Of a stretch of 5,136 nucleotides of DNA, positions 1 to 4,854 are shown one piece after another. Position numbers and translations under genes: made by a program. The stretch is from Hyphomicrobiales bacterium (GTDB taxonomy: Bacteria; Pseudomonadota; Alphaproteobacteria; Rhizobiales; Aestuariivirgaceae), in NCBI GenBank assembly GCA_023266715.1, contig JAHFPK010000215.1:1-5136 (forward strand). Reading direction: 5' to 3'. The notes below the pieces were generated by a model, which saw only the letters and a list, made by a program, of their open reading frames with translations, was not told the origin of the DNA and did not search any database. Within the stretch, counting starts at the first letter, position 1. Each line of letters opens with the position of its first letter.

Positions 1-327
1 CAAACCGAACCATTGACGCTTGCTTACTACCTTGGCCTCGCCTTGCCGATGTTTACGGCGTGGACCACTGCTTCAGTCATTGGCGCTGCTGTTGGCAATT
101 CGCTTGGTGATCCTGCCGCCATCGGTTTGGATTTCGCTTTCTCGGCGCTTTTCATCAGCATCATTGCGGGCTTCTGGAAAGGATCGCGCACGGGGGCGGT
201 GCTGGGAGCGAGTGCCGCCGCGGCAGCCATTACAAAACTCTATGTTCCGGGTGCCTGGTACATTGTTACTGGTGGCCTCATTGGAGTTGCTGTGGCGGCG
301 ATCCTGCACAAGGACGGAGCGGCATGA
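1..327 (+). CDS. azlC: AzlC-family branched-chain amino acid exporter, large subunit (3' part only)
   Basis: This is the C-terminal 108 residues of the large, multi-spanning subunit of an AzlCD (YgaZH-type) exporter, which pumps branched-chain amino acids or analogues out through the inner membrane. The frame is open from base 1, so the true start lies upstream. The family is usually about 230-250 residues, so a bit under half is visible. What can be seen is very hydrophobic: a Leu/Ala/Gly-rich segment at visible residues 8-34, the family-like stretch LGDPAAIGLDFAFSALF (about 35-51) running into another membrane segment, a short basic loop (FWKGSR), then two more Ala/Gly/Val-rich segments and a short charged tail (HKDGAA). 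The stop codon overlaps the azlD start as ATGA, the usual arrangement for this pair. The family call is firm from sequence style plus the azlD partner; the exact substrate is inferred. Confidence 0.88.
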   Translation, partial: QTEPLTLAYYLGLALPMFTAWTTASVIGAAVGNSLGDPAAIGLDFAFSALFISIIAGFWKGSRTGAVLGASAAAAAITKLYVPGAWYIVTGGLIGVAVAAILHKDGAA

Positions 328-629
328 GTCTCAATTTTATAGTATTCCTGGCAATCTTCGGCATGGCGCTCGCGACCTATGCCACGCGCGTCAGTGGTCC
401 TTATCTGATGCGCGGTGTAACGGTGAAGGGCAGGCTGAAAACGGCACTTGATGCCCTGCCGCCAGCAATCCTGATGGCCGTCATCGCACCGACGATTTTG
501 ACAACGGGGGTAGCTGAAACCATTGCCGCAGCAATCACTGCCACAGCCGCCCTTATGCGATTGCCGTTTGTTGTTACAATCCTGATTGGAGTGGTGAGCA
601 TCGTGCTGCTGCGGATGGTGTTGAATTGA
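324..629 (+). CDS. azlD: AzlD-family branched-chain amino acid exporter, small subunit
   Basis: A complete 101-residue membrane protein, the normal size for AzlD. It is the small partner of AzlC in a branched-chain amino acid export complex of the inner membrane. Hydrophobic segments fall at about residues 4-21, 46-60, 63-78 and 81-99. The motif TYATRVSG (18-25) after the first segment matches the conserved T-Y-x-x-R region of the family, and LDALPPAILMAV (42-53) matches its second conserved block. The ATG sits in an ATGA overlap with the azlC stop, with GGAG at 316-319 four bases upstream, so translation is probably coupled to azlC. No promoter of its own is visible. Downstream there is no simple T-tailed hairpin; the palindromic repeat at 641-748 may end or stabilise the transcript. 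Confidence 0.92.
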   Translation: MSLNFIVFLAIFGMALATYATRVSGPYLMRGVTVKGRLKTALDALPPAILMAVIAPTILTTGVAETIAAAITATAALMRLPFVVTILIGVVSIVLLRMVLN

Positions 630-640
630 ACTCAAAATAT

Positions 641-748
641 CCCTCACCCTGAGCCTTGGCACAAGCCAAGGCCTCGAAGGGCTAGTGGAAACGGATAGAG
701 ATGCTTCGAGGCTCACGGGCTTTGCCCGCGAGCACCTCAGCACGAGGG
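641..748. repeat. Complex palindromic intergenic repeat (REP/RIME-like)
   Basis: A 108-bp element with nested symmetry. The ends CCCTCACCCTGAG (641-653) and CTCAGCACGAGGG (736-748) are inverted copies matching at 10 of 13 positions. Inside are a perfect 8-bp hairpin (GCCTTGGC 653-660 with GCCAAGGC 665-672), a perfect 8-bp stem (CCTCGAAG 672-679 with CTTCGAGG 704-711), and a third hairpin (CTC-A-CGGGC at 712-720 with GCCCG-C-GAG at 724-732). This folds as a multi-arm cruciform. The edge motifs (CCCTCACCCTGAG, CTCGAAGGGC, GCTTCGAGGCTC, CACCTCAGCACGAGGG) resemble a repeat I recall from many alphaproteobacterial genomes; copy number here cannot be checked. It fills the gap between the convergent azlD and pepP genes and ends one base before the pepP stop codon, so it could act as a two-way transcript end. 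Confidence 0.75.
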
Positions 749-749
749 A

Positions 750-2522
750 CTAAGAAAATGGAGTGCAGGCTTTCTGCAACCAATCCAGTTCCGCGCCTGA
801 CAAGTGATCACCCACCTCTTTCAATACGCGGGCGTGGTAGGTGTCGAGCCAATGCAACTCGTCCCGCGTCAGCAGCTTGGTATCAATCAAACGGCGCTCG
901 ATGGGGCAGAGCGTCAAGGTTTCAAAACCCAGCATGGGTCGCTCACCGCCAGCTATGTCCTGAGCTTCGTGAATCAGCAACAGATTTTCGATGCGAATGC
1001 CAAAATTATTCTGTTGGTAGAAGCCGGGCTCGTTGGAGAGGATCATGCCGGGCTCTAGTGGCGTGCGATCCGACTTGTTGATGCGGGCAGGGCCTTCATG
1101 TACCGAGAGATAGGAGCCAACGCCGTGGCCCGTGCCGTGATCGTAATCTAAGCCAGCAGCCCACAGGCTTTGGCGGGCGAGAGCATCGATTTGCGAACCG
1201 CAAGTGCCTTTCGGAAAACGGATGCGCGAGACATCGATCATACCCTTCAGCACGCGGGTGAAACGGTCTTTCATTTCTGCGGTGGGTTCGCCGACGATGA
1301 TCGTGCGTGTGATGTCGGTGGTGCCATCCTGATACTGGCCGCCGGAATCGATGAGGAATATTTCATTGATCTTGAGAGGCAGACAATCATCGGGGTTCAC
1401 ATGGTAATGGGGAATGGCGGCGTTGGGTCCAGCGCCTGCGATGCTGTCGAAGGAGAGATCGAGCAGCATGCCGGTGTCTTTACGGAATTGTTCCAGCTTC
1501 TCGGCAACGGACCATTCGGTGAGGCCGCCCTTGGGAGCTGCTGCTTCCAACCAACAGAGGAAGCGGGACATGGCCACACCATCTCTGCGGTGGGCGGCGC
1601 GGGCTCCTTCCTGTTCGGTTTTATTTTTCTTTGCCTTGGGCAAAATGCAGAGGTCGGTGGCGTTGATGATTTTCGCCTTGGCCAGCGTCGACTTGATTTT
1701 TGCCGGGGCCCAGTTGCTGTCGATTTGGACAACAGATTTTCCAAGGGCCTTGAGCGCAGACTCAAGTTCGGCAGGTTTCTTGATGGTGACCGATTTCTTG
1801 AGATGGGACTGCACATCCTCCGGCAATTTTGCCTTGTCGATGAAGAGTTCGGCTTTACCTTTTTTCCTGAGAATGGCATAGGCCAAAACGACGGGCGTGT
1901 AGGGCACGTCATGGCCACGGATATTAAATACCCAGGCCACCGAGTCGGGTTGGGTGAGCACCGTGGCGTCGACTCCAGCCTTGCCGAGTAGTTTGGAAAT
2001 CACCGTCAACTTGTCAGCAACACTCTGACCAGCGAACTGGAGGGGCTGAACCGAGAGGGAAGCCGTAGGCCGTTTAGGTTGATCTTCCCAGATCGTATCG
2101 ATGGGATTGGGCGTGACGGGTACTAGTTTTGCACCCATCTTCGCACAGGCCGCAGCAAAACGCTCGGCCTGATCGGCGGTAAGCAGCCATGGGTCAAAAC
2201 CCAGGACATCGCCTTTTTTCAGGTTGCTCGTGATCCATGTGGCTGGCGGGTCATCGATGAGGTGGTGAGGGGTGAACAGTTTGGTATCCACCTGCTGGCG
2301 CACCTGGATGGTGTAACGGCCATCGACGAAAATGGCGCCCTTGTTGAGGGTGAGAATGGCCATACCCCAGGAACCGGCGAAGCCTGTGAGCCAGCGCAGG
2401 CGCTCGGCATAGGCGGCCACATATTCCCCCTGGAATTCGTCCTGCCGGGGCACAATCAGCCCGGTGAGCTTCAGTTTTTTGAGCGTTTGCCGGAGCGAGG
2501 CTGCGCGAGATTTGTGAGTCAT
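750..2522 (-). CDS. pepP: Xaa-Pro aminopeptidase (aminopeptidase P, M24B metallopeptidase, long form)
   Basis: Cytosolic dimetal peptidase that removes the N-terminal residue from peptides whose second residue is proline. At 590 residues it matches the long three-domain type (like human XPNPEP1), not the ~440-residue E. coli type. Domain order: creatinase-type N domain (about 8-140), a second creatinase-like domain (about 155-300), the M24 pita-bread catalytic domain (about 305-525), and a short C-terminal domain (about 530-590). All expected metal ligands are visible: D392 and D403 (IDSGGQYQDGTTD), H466 (GTGHGVGS), E498 (SNEPGF) and E512 (GIRIENL). Catalytic-type histidines H372 (PHYHVN) and H462 are present too. 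The 11-residue spacing of the two Asp and 14-residue spacing of the two Glu equal those of the human enzyme. The ATG at 2520-2522 gives a standard N-terminus (TGLIVPRQDEFQGEY); the only Shine-Dalgarno-like GAGG is about 13 bases upstream, which is weak. No signal peptide. Divergent from csp, convergent with azlCD. Confidence 0.95.
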   Translation of the reverse strand: MTHKSRAASLRQTLKKLKLTGLIVPRQDEFQGEYVAAYAERLRWLTGFAGSWGMAILTLNKGAIFVDGRYTIQVRQQVDTKLFTPHHLIDDPPATWITSNLKKGDVLGFDPWLLTADQAERFAAACAKMGAKLVPVTPNPIDTIWEDQPKRPTASLSVQPLQFAGQSVADKLTVISKLLGKAGVDATVLTQPDSVAWVFNIRGHDVPYTPVVLAYAILRKKGKAELFIDKAKLPEDVQSHLKKSVTIKKPAELESALKALGKSVVQIDSNWAPAKIKSTLAKAKIINATDLCILPKAKKNKTEQEGARAAHRRDGVAMSRFLCWLEAAAPKGGLTEWSVAEKLEQFRKDTGMLLDLSFDSIAGAGPNAAIPHYHVNPDDCLPLKINEIFLIDSGGQYQDGTTDITRTIIVGEPTAEMKDRFTRVLKGMIDVSRIRFPKGTCGSQIDALARQSLWAAGLDYDHGTGHGVGSYLSVHEGPARINKSDRTPLEPGMILSNEPGFYQQNNFGIRIENLLLIHEAQDIAGGERPMLGFETLTLCPIERRLIDTKLLTRDELHWLDTYHARVLKEVGDHLSGAELDWLQKACTPFS

Positions 2523-2567
2523 TTCCGAAGCTTAACCTCGACTATTGATTTGGGCAAAAGGATTTAC

Positions 2568-2735
2568 TTGCTTCCTGCGTCAACTTGTTCCATATCAGCG
2601 GGATCGAAAACTTGGGCCGGACGATTGGCCGCTCTGCCACCCGCTAGGGTTGCGCGCATGCAAAGACTCCTCCAACGATCGACTACACGGGTCTTTATGC
2701 GCTGCTTTTGCATTTCATCAAGGCCTCACTATAAC
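2568..2735 (+). promoter_or_regulatory. Candidate promoter region of the cold-shock gene
   Basis: The 232-bp gap between pepP and csp must hold divergent promoters. On the + strand two sigma-70-like pairs can be read. The distal one is TTGCTT (2568-2573), 17-bp spacer, CATATC (2591-2596); it would give a 5' leader of about 150 nt, the sort of long leader typical of cold-shock genes. The proximal one is TTGCAT (2708-2713), 16-bp spacer, TATAAC (2730-2735); its -10 is better but transcription would start only some 12 bases before the ATG, at the edge of the ribosome binding site. Neither -35 is strong, so I cannot choose. I could not find a convincing promoter for pepP on the other strand. Confidence 0.3.
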
Positions 2736-2754
2736 CCAACTGAAGGACGATCCC

Positions 2755-2964
2755 ATGAATACGGGTACTGTAAAGTGGTTCAATGAGCAAAAGGGCTACG
2801 GCTTTGTTCAACCGGACAACGGAAGCAAGGACGTTTTTGTTCATATTTCCGCTGTTGAGCGCGCCGGTCTGCGCACTCTCAAGGAAGGCCAGAAGGTCTC
2901 CTTTGAAATCGTGACCGATAAGCGTACGGGCAAGAGCTCGGCGGGCAATCTGACTGCTGTTTAA
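2755..2964 (+). CDS. cspA: CspA-family cold-shock protein
   Basis: A complete 69-residue single cold-shock domain, the normal size for the family. These cytoplasmic proteins bind single-stranded RNA and DNA and melt RNA structure, aiding translation in the cold or in stationary phase. Visible hallmarks are the N-terminal GTVKWFN (4-10), RNP1 KGYGFVQP (13-20), and RNP2 VFVHIS (27-32), followed by the conserved GLRTLKEGQKVSFE (38-51) and a C-terminal ...KSSAGNLTAV. The aromatic residues W8, F9, Y15, F17, F28 and H30 form the usual nucleic-acid-binding face. The start is fixed by AAGGA at 2743-2747, seven bases before the ATG; the frame stays open upstream to 2545 but that part lacks cold-shock sequence. 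A strong terminator follows 30 bases after the stop, so it is probably a single-gene transcript. The symbol is the generic family one; alphaproteobacteria carry several paralogues. Confidence 0.96.
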   Translation: MNTGTVKWFNEQKGYGFVQPDNGSKDVFVHISAVERAGLRTLKEGQKVSFEIVTDKRTGKSSAGNLTAV

Positions 2965-2993
2965 TCGCTAGCAAGCAAGTTTGCGAATTACGG

Positions 2994-3025
2994 TGCCCGA
3001 CCAATAGGTCGGGCATTATTTTTTT
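2994..3025 (+). terminator. Intrinsic terminator of the cold-shock gene
   Basis: A perfect 9-bp stem TGCCCGACC (2994-3002) and GGTCGGGCA (3007-3015) closes on the 4-base loop AATA and is followed by TTATTTTTTT (3016-3025). This is a textbook rho-independent terminator, 30 bases after the csp stop codon. Confidence 0.95.
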
Positions 3026-3026
3026 A

Positions 3027-3041
3027 TTGTGCAGTGCAAAA
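3027..3041. promoter_or_regulatory. Inverted repeat TTGTGC-N3-GCAAAA, copy 1
   Basis: TTGTGC (3027-3032), AGT, GCAAAA (3036-3041). The arms pair at five of six positions. It has the same half-site and the same 3-bp gap as the perfect palindrome at 3312-3326, which suggests two binding sites for one dimeric regulator. It starts right after the csp terminator T-run. The factor is not identified. Confidence 0.35.
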
Positions 3042-3190
3042 ATTAGGCTGACACATTTCATGCTTAATTAGCATGCCTTAACACCAGAAATTCTGCAAAT
3101 TATCCCAATCTCGCATTCCTGGTCTTATCTAGTTTTCAACTATTGTGACCGAACAAAGGCGTAAACCATTGAATAATTGTCATATTTCAA

Positions 3191-3210
3191 GCGTATAAGA
3201 TCTGATACGC
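3191..3210. promoter_or_regulatory. 20-bp near-perfect palindrome, operator candidate
   Basis: GCGTATAAGATCTGATACGC pairs with its own reverse complement at nine of ten positions (only the 7th base pair fails). It lies 180 bp before the DUF1127 start and overlaps the -10 of a weak promoter-like pair (TTGAAT 3169-3174, GTATAA 3193-3198). Length and symmetry fit a dimeric repressor or activator site. The cognate regulator is unknown. Confidence 0.4.
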
Positions 3211-3295
3211 AGATTAACAGAACATGAATATTGTTATGTAAATTATGCATGGCAGATGCGGTAGGTTAGCTCTACGAATGGGGCGGTCTGCAACA

Positions 3296-3326
3296 TATAT
3301 AGACGATGTAGTTGTGCGACGCACAA
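3296..3326 (+). promoter_or_regulatory. Possible -10 element followed by perfect palindrome TTGTGC-GAC-GCACAA
   Basis: TATATA at 3296-3301 could be a -10 for the DUF1127 gene, but no good -35 sits 16-18 bp upstream, so activation by a factor or another sigma would be needed. Eleven bases downstream lies the perfect inverted repeat TTGTGC (3312-3317), GAC, GCACAA (3321-3326), where a repressor site overlapping the transcript start would be expected. It matches the site at 3027-3041 in half-site and spacing. Confidence 0.4.
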
Positions 3327-3388
3327 GGATTAACACCTCAAGGCATCGATTTCAGTCGGTTTCTTGGGAAGATTGAAGGAGAAAGACC

Positions 3389-3583
3389 ATGACGACCACC
3401 ACCTATGGCCGTGAGGCCATCCACAACAAGGGCTCGGAATTTGGCCCCGGCATTATGGGCCGCGTGAAGAGCTATTTCGCGCGCACCCGCGCCGAGCGCC
3501 AGCTGCACCAGCTGGATGATCGTATGCTTGCCGATATCGGCGTGCGCCGCTCGGAAATCGAAAAGATGGTTTGGGGCAATTAA
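3389..3583 (+). CDS. Small DUF1127 (YjiS-like) protein
   Basis: A complete 64-residue protein with a C-terminal DUF1127 domain. The diagnostic run is LDDRMLADIGVRRSEIE (residues 42-58), preceded by a basic helix-like stretch (GRVKSYFARTRAERQLHQ, 24-41). The N-terminal 20 residues are polar and low in complexity, with MTTTT at the start. There is no membrane segment or signal peptide. DUF1127 proteins are abundant in alphaproteobacteria; several small Arg-rich members have been linked to RNA metabolism and stress or nutrient responses, but the function of this one cannot be read from sequence. AAGGAG (3376-3381) seven bases before the ATG is an excellent ribosome binding site and fixes the start. 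The gene is more GC-rich than its upstream region. It seems to be transcribed alone, with an elaborate 3' end (hairpin at 3591, terminator at 3679). Confidence 0.9.
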   Translation: MTTTTYGREAIHNKGSEFGPGIMGRVKSYFARTRAERQLHQLDDRMLADIGVRRSEIEKMVWGN

Positions 3584-3590
3584 TTTTAAT

Positions 3591-3632
3591 CATGTTGTTA
3601 TCGGCAAAGTCATGCAACTTTGCCGCAACATG
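3591..3632 (+). other. Two-part hairpin just after the DUF1127 stop
   Basis: An outer stem CATGTTG (3591-3597) with CAACATG (3626-3632) and an inner stem GGCAAAG (3603-3609) with CTTTGCC (3618-3624) are both perfect 7-bp pairs, joined by an asymmetric internal loop (TTATC against G) and capped by TCATGCAA. It starts seven bases after the stop codon. No T-run follows, so it is not a standard intrinsic terminator; it may stabilise the mRNA 3' end or be a regulatory structure. Confidence 0.6.
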
Positions 3633-3678
3633 CTCTAAATCCTGATCCCATCTCTGTGCCTACAGCACCGGAAACCGA

Positions 3679-3713
3679 ATGCCCGAAGTGAATTTGCTTC
3701 GGGCATTTTTTTG
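3679..3713 (+). terminator. Intrinsic terminator downstream of the DUF1127 gene
   Basis: A perfect 10-bp stem ATGCCCGAAG (3679-3688) and CTTCGGGCAT (3697-3706) with an 8-base loop, running into T7 (3706-3712). It is a strong rho-independent terminator on the + strand, 95 bases after the DUF1127 stop, giving that mRNA an unusually long 3' UTR. It closely resembles a hairpin inside the 3' end of prmA (3954-3987). Confidence 0.93.
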
Positions 3714-3751
3714 TTTGCCTGGCTTGGTTTAACAAAAGAGGAATTTAATCC

Positions 3752-3780
3752 TTGACAGCGTATGGTGCTTGGGCTATAAA
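3752..3780 (+). promoter_or_regulatory. Near-consensus sigma-70 promoter without an assigned gene
   Basis: TTGACA (3752-3757), a 17-bp spacer, then TATAAA (3775-3780). The -35 is the exact consensus, the spacing is optimal and the -10 differs at one base; the wider form CTTGACA ... CTATAAA also fits the alphaproteobacterial housekeeping pattern. Predicted start is about 3786. It is the best promoter in the window, lies after a terminator, and no + strand gene follows before the window ends; downstream DNA is the 3' end of prmA on the other strand. Confidence 0.65.
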
Positions 3781-3785
3781 CAGCT

Positions 3786-3988
3786 ATTCTCCAAAATTGT
3801 AAGTTACGCTTGTGAGCGCAAAGCCCTTTGAGACAAGGGCATCGCTGAAATCCAATCGGCATTTCGAATGAGAGCCACGGTACAACACACGCGAAGCGGA
3901 TTTTGGAAATTAATCCAGCTCCCAGCCGGCGCCCTTGGCGGTTGAAAGTGAATGCCCGGAATGGATGAGTTTCGGGCGATTTTGTTTG
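3786..3988 (+). ncRNA. Candidate small RNA, partly antisense to the 3' end of prmA
   Basis: This is inferred from its edges: the strong promoter at 3752-3780 and a terminator-like hairpin at 3954-3987. The RNA would be about 200 nt; its last 79 bases would be complementary to the end of the prmA mRNA, stop codon included. Internal pairing is modest (CGCT/AGCG near 3807-3818, GCCCTT/AAGGGC at 3823-3840, GGATT/AATCC near 3899-3915). It matches no RNA family that I recognise, and no SRP, tmRNA or RNase P signature is present. The longest reading frame in it with a plausible start (GTG at 3812) gives only 19 residues and has no ribosome binding site. Confidence 0.3.
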
Positions 3989-4854
3989 ACGGGGTTGGTG
4001 AAAATCAATGTGGCCCAGTTGCCGAGGAACAGTGTTTGAGTGGAGACCATGCCGCGGTTACGATAGGAGGCCTGAACCCAGCGCACCTGATCTCGCGTCA
4101 AGCCCGACAGGATGAGATTGCCGCCGGGAGCGAGGATCGAAGCCAGGCCTTGGGCAAGGCTGATCAGGGGCCGTGCCAGGATGTTAGCAAAGATCAGGTC
4201 GTAGGGAGCGCCGGTTGCAATTTTCGTGTGCTTGAGGCCTGGAGCCGTGACACTTTGAACAAGTGGGGACACGCCGTTCAGTTCCGCATTCAGAATTGTG
4301 ACGCGCACGGCTTCGGGATCAACATCGGTTGCAAGGGTTTTCTGTTTTGTTGCCTGGGCGGCGGCGATGGCGAGAACGCCTGTCCCGCAGCCGAGATCGA
4401 GAATGTTTTTTGGCTTGCGGCGTTTTAGCAGCGCGTCAAGAGCAAGAAGGCAACCGGTCGTGGTGCCGTGGTGGCCGGTCCCGAAGGCAGTGCCTGCATC
4501 TATTTCAAGAGGCACTCCTCCGTGACGCCTGCGTTCGCGGTCGTGGGAGCCATGAAGAAAAAACCTTCCTGCGACTACCGGGGCCAGGCCTTCAAGCGAA
4601 TGTTTTACCCAGTCGGTATCCGGAAGCAGTGAAATAACGCCCGCCGGCAAGTGCAGGAGCTGTTGTGCTTCTTCGGCTTCCGCATGGGTTGAAAAATAGG
4701 CTGCAGTCTCCCAAAGGTTTTCTGCCTCATCGGTTTCATTGACCGTGACAGCCAAGGGCTCAATCCGAAAATCATTTTCGAACCGGATTGCGGTTTCTTC
4801 CGCCGCCGCGAGTGACAGGGCAGGGATGGTGAGAATGACACGCGCCATGGTCAT
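3910..4854 (-). CDS. prmA: Ribosomal protein L11 methyltransferase
   Basis: SAM-dependent class I methyltransferase that methylates ribosomal protein L11 in the cytoplasm. Signatures: a variable N-terminal L11-recognition domain (about 4-90), the PrmA block DAGTAFGTGHHGTT (119-132), SAM motif I LDLGCGTG (152-159), the acidic residue after strand 2 (D177 in ATDVDPEA), the motif IFANILARPL (221-230), and LAPGGNLILSGL (241-252). Family members of this group end near the equivalent of NWATLIFTNP (279-288) at about 290 residues. This one runs on for 26 residues (289-314, ending GAGWELD), a tail without known counterpart and encoded by DNA containing a terminator-like hairpin. The ATG at 4852-4854 is taken as start; a second ATG at 4846-4848 is equally possible. 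Neither has a clear Shine-Dalgarno sequence, and a GC-rich hairpin covers that spot. The gene lies 35 bases after an OmpA-family gene, so co-transcription is possible. Confidence 0.94.
   Translation of the reverse strand: MTMARVILTIPALSLAAAEETAIRFENDFRIEPLAVTVNETDEAENLWETAAYFSTHAEAEEAQQLLHLPAGVISLLPDTDWVKHSLEGLAPVVAGRFFLHGSHDRERRRHGGVPLEIDAGTAFGTGHHGTTTGCLLALDALLKRRKPKNILDLGCGTGVLAIAAAQATKQKTLATDVDPEAVRVTILNAELNGVSPLVQSVTAPGLKHTKIATGAPYDLIFANILARPLISLAQGLASILAPGGNLILSGLTRDQVRWVQASYRNRGMVSTQTLFLGNWATLIFTNPVKQNRPKLIHSGHSLSTAKGAGWELD
3954..3987 (+). terminator. Terminator-like hairpin inside the 3' end of prmA
   Basis: GCCCGGA (3954-3960) pairs with TTCGGGC (3971-3977), with one G-T wobble, and the stem can extend by two pairs; GATTTTGTTT (3978-3987) follows on the + strand. 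This is a plausible intrinsic terminator for + strand transcripts entering from 3786. In the prmA reading frame it encodes about residues 293-301 of the C-terminal tail. Weaker than the two intergenic terminators because of the wobble and broken T-run. Confidence 0.45.

Larger units (their letters stand above)
3027..3388. other. AT-rich intergenic region upstream of the DUF1127 gene, rich in palindromes
   Basis: No coding sequence is supported in these roughly 360 bases, which are clearly more AT-rich than the flanking genes. Besides the palindromes listed separately (3027-3041, 3191-3210, 3312-3326), there is a perfect 6-bp inverted repeat CATGCT (3059-3064) and AGCATG (3070-3075) around TAATT. 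A weak sigma-70-like pair, TTGAAT (3169-3174) with GTATAA (3193-3198) at 18 bp, overlaps the 3191-3210 palindrome. I found no convincing GGAAC/GTT (EcfG-type) or heat-shock promoter. The best reading is a regulatory region for the DUF1127 gene, possibly with a long leader; a small RNA cannot be excluded but no internal terminator is visible. Confidence 0.5.
3584..3909. other. Intergenic region between the DUF1127 gene and prmA
   Basis: 326 bases between the convergent DUF1127 and prmA genes. It holds, in order, the hairpin at 3591-3632, a strong terminator at 3679-3713, and a near-consensus promoter at 3752-3780 reading towards prmA in the antisense sense. The remaining part (3786-3909) has small hairpins such as GCCCTT (3823-3828) with AAGGGC (3835-3840). 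Open frames here are short and lack ribosome binding sites, so I see no protein gene. Confidence 0.6.

Noticed and set aside
1170..1991. A 273-codon open frame on the + strand
   Set aside because: It is fully antisense to pepP, whose catalytic motifs are intact. The product has no recognisable motif, and long antisense frames are common opposite GC-rich genes.
2523..2600. A pepP promoter with TTGACG on the - strand (about 2579-2584)
   Set aside because: No acceptable -10 lies 16-18 bp downstream of the hexamer, so it was not listed.
2545..2754. In-frame upstream extension of the cold-shock protein
   Set aside because: The frame is open but the translated part has no cold-shock domain sequence. 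A well-placed AAGGA and the family's normal N-terminus point to the ATG at 2755.
2262..2786. A 174-codon + strand frame running from inside pepP across the divergent region
   Set aside because: It overlaps both pepP (antisense) and the csp start in another frame, and has no family resemblance or ribosome binding site.
3635..3862. A 75-codon - strand frame in the DUF1127-prmA gap
   Set aside because: It spans a strong terminator and a near-consensus promoter on the other strand. Its Cys/Arg-rich product has no familiar feature and no ribosome binding site is seen.
3812..3871. A 19-codon GTG-started frame just after the orphan promoter
   Set aside because: There is no Shine-Dalgarno sequence before the GTG and the peptide is short and unremarkable, so the stretch is better treated as possible non-coding RNA.
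3952..4428. A 158-codon + strand frame antisense to prmA
   Set aside because: prmA on the - strand has all its SAM-binding and family motifs, so this is a shadow frame.
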